The translations under genes and the position numbers were made by a program. From Kitasatospora sp. A2-31 (GTDB taxonomy: Bacteria > Actinomycetota > Actinomycetes > Streptomycetales > Streptomycetaceae): a DNA stretch of 64,000 nt. The stretch is taken from the NCBI RefSeq assembly GCF_022288725.1, contig NZ_JAKNTA010000001.1, positions 1,012,221-1,076,220 of the forward strand. The letters are read 5' to 3'. The number at the start of each line of letters is the position of its first letter. The stretch's first letter is position 1. Below, in pieces: positions 60,350 through 64,000 of this stretch. The notes beneath the pieces are model-generated. The model ran no database searches. It saw only the letters and a list, made by a program, of their open reading frames with translations, and was not told where the DNA came from.

Positions 60350-60946
60350 ATGACCACGACGCCGACCGACGACGCGGCGAGCTCCTCCCCCGGCTCCCCG
60401 GCCCCCGGCACTCCCCACGGCGCCTCCGGCGGCACCCCCACCGACGCCGCGGCGACGCCGCAGGACACCGCCGCCGAGCTGGCCGACGCGATGACCCGGG
60501 CGATCAAGCGGATCCGCCGCCGCACCAGCGAACGGCTGGAGCCCTACGGCATCACCCCCGGCCAGGGCCGCGCCCTGCGCACCCTCGCGCACGCGCCCGG
60601 CTGCGAGCTGCCGGACCGGGCGATGCGGCTGAGCGAGCTCGCGGACCGCCTGCACATCGCCCCCCGCTCGGCCACCACGGTGGTCGACGCGCTGGAGGAG
60701 GCGGGCATGGTCGAGCGGACCCCGGACCCGGCCGACCGGCGCGCCGTGCGGATCGTGCTGACCGAGGCCGGCCAGGCCGCGGTCGAGCGGATCGGGCAGG
60801 TCCGGCACGAGGTGGCACTGGAGTACTTCGGACCGGTCAGCCCCGCGGAACAGGATCTGCTGCTGCGGGCGCTGCGGTCCGCCGAGGCCGCGTACGGGGC
60901 CACCACCCCGGCGCGGCGGACAGCGCCCCCGGGCGCGACGCGGTGA
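60350..60946 (+). CDS. MarR family transcriptional regulator
   Basis: 198 residues. A low-complexity N-terminal ~50 residues precede the winged helix: LADRLHIAPRSATTVVDALEEAGMVERTPDPADRRAVRIVLT, the MarR recognition helix and wing. The C-terminal helix supports dimerisation. The ATG has GAGGAGA upstream. It overlaps the convergent exporter gene by 110 nt, so each may affect the other by antisense transcription. It may control that exporter. Confidence 0.92.
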   Translation: MTTTPTDDAASSSPGSPAPGTPHGASGGTPTDAAATPQDTAAELADAMTRAIKRIRRRTSERLEPYGITPGQGRALRTLAHAPGCELPDRAMRLSELADRLHIAPRSATTVVDALEEAGMVERTPDPADRRAVRIVLTEAGQAAVERIGQVRHEVALEYFGPVSPAEQDLLLRALRSAEAAYGATTPARRTAPPGATR

Positions 60947-61811
60947 TCCCGATGCCGGCGATCACCAGCAGCGCCGCACCGGCGGCCCGCGGACTGATGC
61001 GCTCGCCGAGCAGCAGCCACGCCGAGGACATCCCGAACACCGGCACCAGCAGCGAGTAGGGCGCCACCGCGGTGGCGTCGTAGCTGCGCAGCAGGTAGCT
61101 CCAGGCGACGAAGCCGAACAGGGTGGAGACCAGCCCGACGTACCCGATCGCGCCCAGGCCGGCCGGGGTGATCTCGCGCAACGCCCGCAGGTCCTCGGCC
61201 GGGCCCTCGACCAGCAGCGAGAGCCCGAGCAGCGGCAGCGGCGGCACGGCACTGACCCAGACCATCCAGCGCAGCGCGTCCGACGGGGCGGCCCGGCGGG
61301 TCAGTACGTTGGACAGCCCCCAGGCGACCGCGGCCAGCAGGACCAGGGCGAACGCCCCGCCCGGGCCGCCGAGCCCGCGGTCGACGGCGCACAGTCCGAT
61401 CCCGGCGAAGGCGATCGCGAGACCGGCCAGCCGCCGGCCGCCGGGGCGCTCGCGGAGCAGCACGGCGGCGAACAGGGCCGTGAAGACCGCCTGGCTCTGC
61501 AGCACCAGCGAGGACAGCCCGGCCGGCATCCCGGCGTGCATGCCGAGGAAGAGCAGTCCGAACTTGACCACGCCGAGCACGAACCCCACCCCCAGCACCC
61601 ACCGCCACGCCACCTTGGGCGGGCCGACGAAGAACACCGCCGGCACCGCGACCACCGCGAACCGCAGGGCGCAGAAGAGCAGCGGCGGAAAGTTCTCCAA
61701 GCCGACGTGGATGAGGACGAAGTTGAGGCCCCAGACGGCGGCGACCAGGACGGCCAGGCCGATGTGACGCGGGCTCATGCTGCCGCCGGGGGCGGCCGGT
61801 GTGGCGGTCAT
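60837..61811 (-). CDS. EamA/DMT family transporter
   Basis: 324 residues, ten hydrophobic segments and two EamA repeats (AVLVAAVWGLNFVLIHVGL and VLLAAVAWGLSNVLTRRA). Such proteins usually export metabolites or amino acids. The C-terminal tail is Arg/Ala-rich and lies in the 110-nt overlap with the MarR gene. The start is uncertain (61811, or ATG at 61778). A LysR gene is divergent 84 nt away, the arrangement common for exporter plus regulator. Confidence 0.9.
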   Translation of the reverse strand: MTATPAAPGGSMSPRHIGLAVLVAAVWGLNFVLIHVGLENFPPLLFCALRFAVVAVPAVFFVGPPKVAWRWVLGVGFVLGVVKFGLLFLGMHAGMPAGLSSLVLQSQAVFTALFAAVLLRERPGGRRLAGLAIAFAGIGLCAVDRGLGGPGGAFALVLLAAVAWGLSNVLTRRAAPSDALRWMVWVSAVPPLPLLGLSLLVEGPAEDLRALREITPAGLGAIGYVGLVSTLFGFVAWSYLLRSYDATAVAPYSLLVPVFGMSSAWLLLGERISPRAAGAALLVIAGIGITASRPGALSAAPGWWPRTRPRRTAAPAAADPVPRG

Positions 61812-61871
61812 GGATCGAGGATGACCGGGGGAACCGTGTAGCACCAGCGATGAATTCTGAAGTGCACCGTT

Positions 61872-61882
61872 CAGCAGTGCTG
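61872..61882. promoter_or_regulatory. Candidate LysR operator
   Basis: CAGCAGTGCTG is a perfect 5-bp palindrome around one base, in the EamA/LysR gap and close to the LysR start. It fits autoregulation. Confidence 0.35.
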
Positions 61883-61895
61883 CATGATGGTCGCC

Positions 61896-62801
61896 ATGAT
61901 GGATCTGGGACGCCTGCGGGCGCTGAACGCGGTGGCCGTGCACGGCTCGGTCGGCGGGGCGGCCGCCTCGCTCGGCTTCACCCCCTCGGCGGTCTCCCAG
62001 CAGATCGCCAAGCTGGAGCGCGAGACCCGGACGGTGCTGCTGGAGCGCCAGGGCCGCGGTGTGGTGCTGACGGACGCCGCCCGCGAGCTCGCCGCCACGG
62101 CGCAGGCGGTGCTGGGGCTGGTGGAGCAGGCCGAGGTGCGGCTGGAGGAGCAGCGCGGCCAGGCGGTGGGCCGGCTGCTGGTGGCCGCCTTCGCGACCGG
62201 CGCCCGCGGGCTGATGCCGGGGGTCCTCGCCGATCTGCGCGGGCGCTGCCCCGACCTGGACGTCCGGCTGCTGGAGAGCGACCCGTACCTGGCGGCGGAG
62301 CTGGTCGCCCGGGGCGAGGTGGACCTGGCGCTGGTCCAGGACTGGCCGACCGTGCCGCTGCCGGTCCAGGCGGGGCTCTCCCGGCTGGACCTCGGCCGGG
62401 ACGCCGTGGACCTGCTGCTGCCGGCCGAGGACCCGCTGGCGGAGCTCGCCGTGGTGCCGGTCGGACGGCTCTGCGGGCAGCGGTGGATCAGCGTGCCGCC
62501 GGGCAACATCTGCCACGACTGGCTGGTCCGGACACTGCGCGAGGCCGGTGAGGAGCCCGACGTCCGCTACCAGGTCGGCGAGTTCGAGACCCAGATCGCA
62601 CTGATCGCGGCCGGCCTGGGGATCGGCCTGGTGCCGCGGCTGGGGCGGGGCGCGCTGCCCCCGGGGGTAGTCGCCCGGCCGGTCGTGCCGGAGCCCTCCC
62701 GGCGGGTCTTCGCGATCTGGCGCACCCAGGCCTCCCGGCGCCCGGCGATCACGGAGGCGCTGGCCGCGATGCGGGAGCGGTGGGCCGCCCTCGACGGGTG
62801 A
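61896..62801 (+). CDS. LysR family transcriptional regulator
   Basis: About 301 residues. N-terminal helix-turn-helix: RLRALNAVAVHGSVGGAAASLGFTPSAVSQQIAKLERE, then an effector-binding domain with the usual GLGIGLVPRL pattern. Of four closely spaced ATGs (61884-61899), 61896 or 61899 best matches family starts; no clear ribosome binding site. Divergent from the EamA exporter, which it probably regulates. The effector is unknown. Confidence 0.93.
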   Translation: MMDLGRLRALNAVAVHGSVGGAAASLGFTPSAVSQQIAKLERETRTVLLERQGRGVVLTDAARELAATAQAVLGLVEQAEVRLEEQRGQAVGRLLVAAFATGARGLMPGVLADLRGRCPDLDVRLLESDPYLAAELVARGEVDLALVQDWPTVPLPVQAGLSRLDLGRDAVDLLLPAEDPLAELAVVPVGRLCGQRWISVPPGNICHDWLVRTLREAGEEPDVRYQVGEFETQIALIAAGLGIGLVPRLGRGALPPGVVARPVVPEPSRRVFAIWRTQASRRPAITEALAAMRERWAALDG

Positions 62802-62920
62802 GGCGGGCGTCGTGCCGACACACGGGCCGAGCAGGCGGACCGGCAGCGCGGGCCACGGCGCGGGCCCGGGCGCGGCCGCGGCGCGGCCACGGCGCCAGCT
62901 ACGGCGCCGCGGAGCGGCGT

Positions 62921-63709
62921 TCAGGCCGCGAAGCCGATCACCAGCCACATGAAGCCGACGCCGGCCAGGGTGCAGAGCAGGGTGGTGCGCGAGGGGTGCG
63001 GGCTGTGCGCCTCGGGGAGGATGTCGGAGGTCGCCAGGTAGAGCAGGAAGCCCGCGAAGAACCCGAGGTAGAGACCGAGCAGCCGCTCCGGGATGGTGAA
63101 CAGCAGGGTGATCGCGGCACCGGTCACCGGCGCCAGGGCGTCCGCCGCCAGCAGGGTCAGCGCCCGGCGTCGGTTGTTCCCGTAGAGCCGGGTGATCGTG
63201 TACGTGTTGAAGCCGTCGGCGAAGTCGTGGGCGACCACGGCGATGGCCACCACCGTCCCGACCGTGGTCCCGGCCTGGAAGGCCGCGCCGATGGCGAAGC
63301 CGTCCATCACGCTGTGACCCACCAGGGCCAGCGCCGCGGTGAGGCCGACGCCCTGCGTCCCGGCCGGGGGCGTGTGGCCGTGCGCATGGGCGTGACCGTG
63401 GGCGGGCCGCTGACCGTGGGTGTGCTCCGCGTACTCGGCCTCGTGCCCCCGGTGGATCGCGACCGCGCGCTCGATGATGTGGATGGTCAGGAACCCGGCC
63501 GCGAACATCAGCAGGGCCTGCGGCACCCCGTGGACCTCCTCGGGTGCCTGGTGCAGCGCCTCCGGCAGCAGGTCGAACGCGACCACGCCGAGCATCAGCC
63601 CGGCGGCGAAGCCGAGCACCAGGTGGCGCCGGTCGCCCGTGCGCTGGGCCACGTAGCCGCCGATCAGCGTCATCAGGAACGCCCCGGCGGCCACCAGGAT
63701 CGCGGTCAC
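62921..63709 (-). CDS. ZIP family metal transporter
   Basis: 262 residues with about eight membrane segments. A His-rich cytoplasmic loop, HTHGQRPAHGHAHAHGH, near the middle is typical of zinc/iron ZIP carriers. Metal-site motifs HSVMDGFAIG and HDFADGFNTYT are in TM4 and TM5. The GTG at 63709 has GGGGAGG upstream. It likely imports zinc or related divalent metal. Confidence 0.94.
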   Translation of the reverse strand: MTAILVAAGAFLMTLIGGYVAQRTGDRRHLVLGFAAGLMLGVVAFDLLPEALHQAPEEVHGVPQALLMFAAGFLTIHIIERAVAIHRGHEAEYAEHTHGQRPAHGHAHAHGHTPPAGTQGVGLTAALALVGHSVMDGFAIGAAFQAGTTVGTVVAIAVVAHDFADGFNTYTITRLYGNNRRRALTLLAADALAPVTGAAITLLFTIPERLLGLYLGFFAGFLLYLATSDILPEAHSPHPSRTTLLCTLAGVGFMWLVIGFAA

Positions 63710-64000
63710 CGCACCTCCCCAGTACCGGGCACCGTGCCCACCGCTCCTCCCCCGTGTCCCGACCGTCCGCCCCGGCACCCGTGCGCACCAGCCTCGCGCC
63801 GTCCCCGGACGGCCGCCCTCCGGACGGGCCGTCAGGGTGAGCCGCGCCGGCGGCGGCCCGGCTCCCCGCTGCCGTCACCGTGCCGCTGCTCGGGCCGCCT
63901 CAGGCCCGGGGTCGCTCGCGCCGACCCCGGTCGTGCTGATCCCGGGTCGTCCCGGGTCGTCCCGGCTGAGCTCCGGGCTCAGCTCCGGCTCACCTCCGTT
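63710..64000. other. Intergenic end of window
   Basis: 291 nt without a supported gene. Near the end are short GTCGTCCCGG direct repeats and a CTGAGC/GCTCAG inverted pair. Nothing else is evident. Confidence 0.6.

Noticed and set aside
60837..63878. 1013-codon minus frame spanning exporter, LysR and ZIP genes
   Set aside because: Only its last 324 codons (the EamA exporter) are supported; the rest is antisense to the LysR gene or out of frame with the ZIP gene.

Overview
The window is high-GC actinobacterial DNA of the Streptomyces/Kitasatospora type. The signs are the 5' part of a Streptomyces-like 16S rRNA, many GTG/TTG starts with GGAGG-type ribosome binding sites, and very strong GC at third codon positions. 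It also has the Streptomyces core gene order: rnj-dapA-thyX-dapB-M16 peptidase-pnp-rpsO, an ESX/type VII secretion locus, ribF-truB-rbfA-infB-nusA-rimP, ispG-rseP-dxr, and gabT. I could not identify the species.

Layout. 1-0.9 kb: 5' end of a 16S rRNA gene (minus) and its leader. 0.9-11.2 kb, all minus: ribonuclease J, the lysine/peptidoglycan genes dapA and dapB, an FAD-dependent thymidylate synthase (thyX) interrupted by an intein, a small TPR membrane protein, an M16 zinc peptidase, PNPase and ribosomal protein S15. 11.4-28.2 kb: a Streptomyces-type ESX locus with eccD, eccC, mycP, two WXG100 substrates, eccB, eccE, an unknown partner and an EspI-like ParA/MinD ATPase. An APC amino-acid permease sits inside this locus. 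28.3-42.3 kb, all minus: the rimP-nusA-ylxR-infB-DUF503-rbfA-nrnA-truB-ribF translation operon. A 1257-residue protein fusing a degenerate trypsin-like domain to a P-loop NTPase, plus a 191-bp tandem duplication, lies between truB and ribF. 42.6-46.4 kb: a ferritin-like lipoprotein, an APH-like kinase and two GNAT acetyltransferases. 46.5-50.5 kb, minus: ispG, the site-2 protease rseP and dxr, i.e. two MEP isoprenoid genes flanking an intramembrane protease. 50.5-58.6 kb: an NAD(P)-binding protein, then a probable GABA catabolic set (aldehyde dehydrogenase, PucR regulator, membrane ATPase, gabT). 58.8-64 kb: PAP2 phosphatase, DUF2218 protein with a possible iron box, a MarR regulator convergent with an EamA exporter, a divergent LysR regulator, and a ZIP metal transporter.

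How the genes work together. Three RNA-decay enzymes (RNase J, PNPase, DHH oligoribonuclease) lie in this window with the translation factors IF-2, NusA, RimP, RbfA and TruB. The ESX genes supply a membrane channel (EccB/C/D/E), a protease (MycP) and substrates. Most transcription units end in strong perfect hairpins. The most unusual items are the ThyX intein carrying both an AP2-like and an HNH domain, the pseudo-protease/NTPase fusion, a long hairpin directly in front of the rnj ribosome binding site, and several short tandem repeats next to housekeeping genes.
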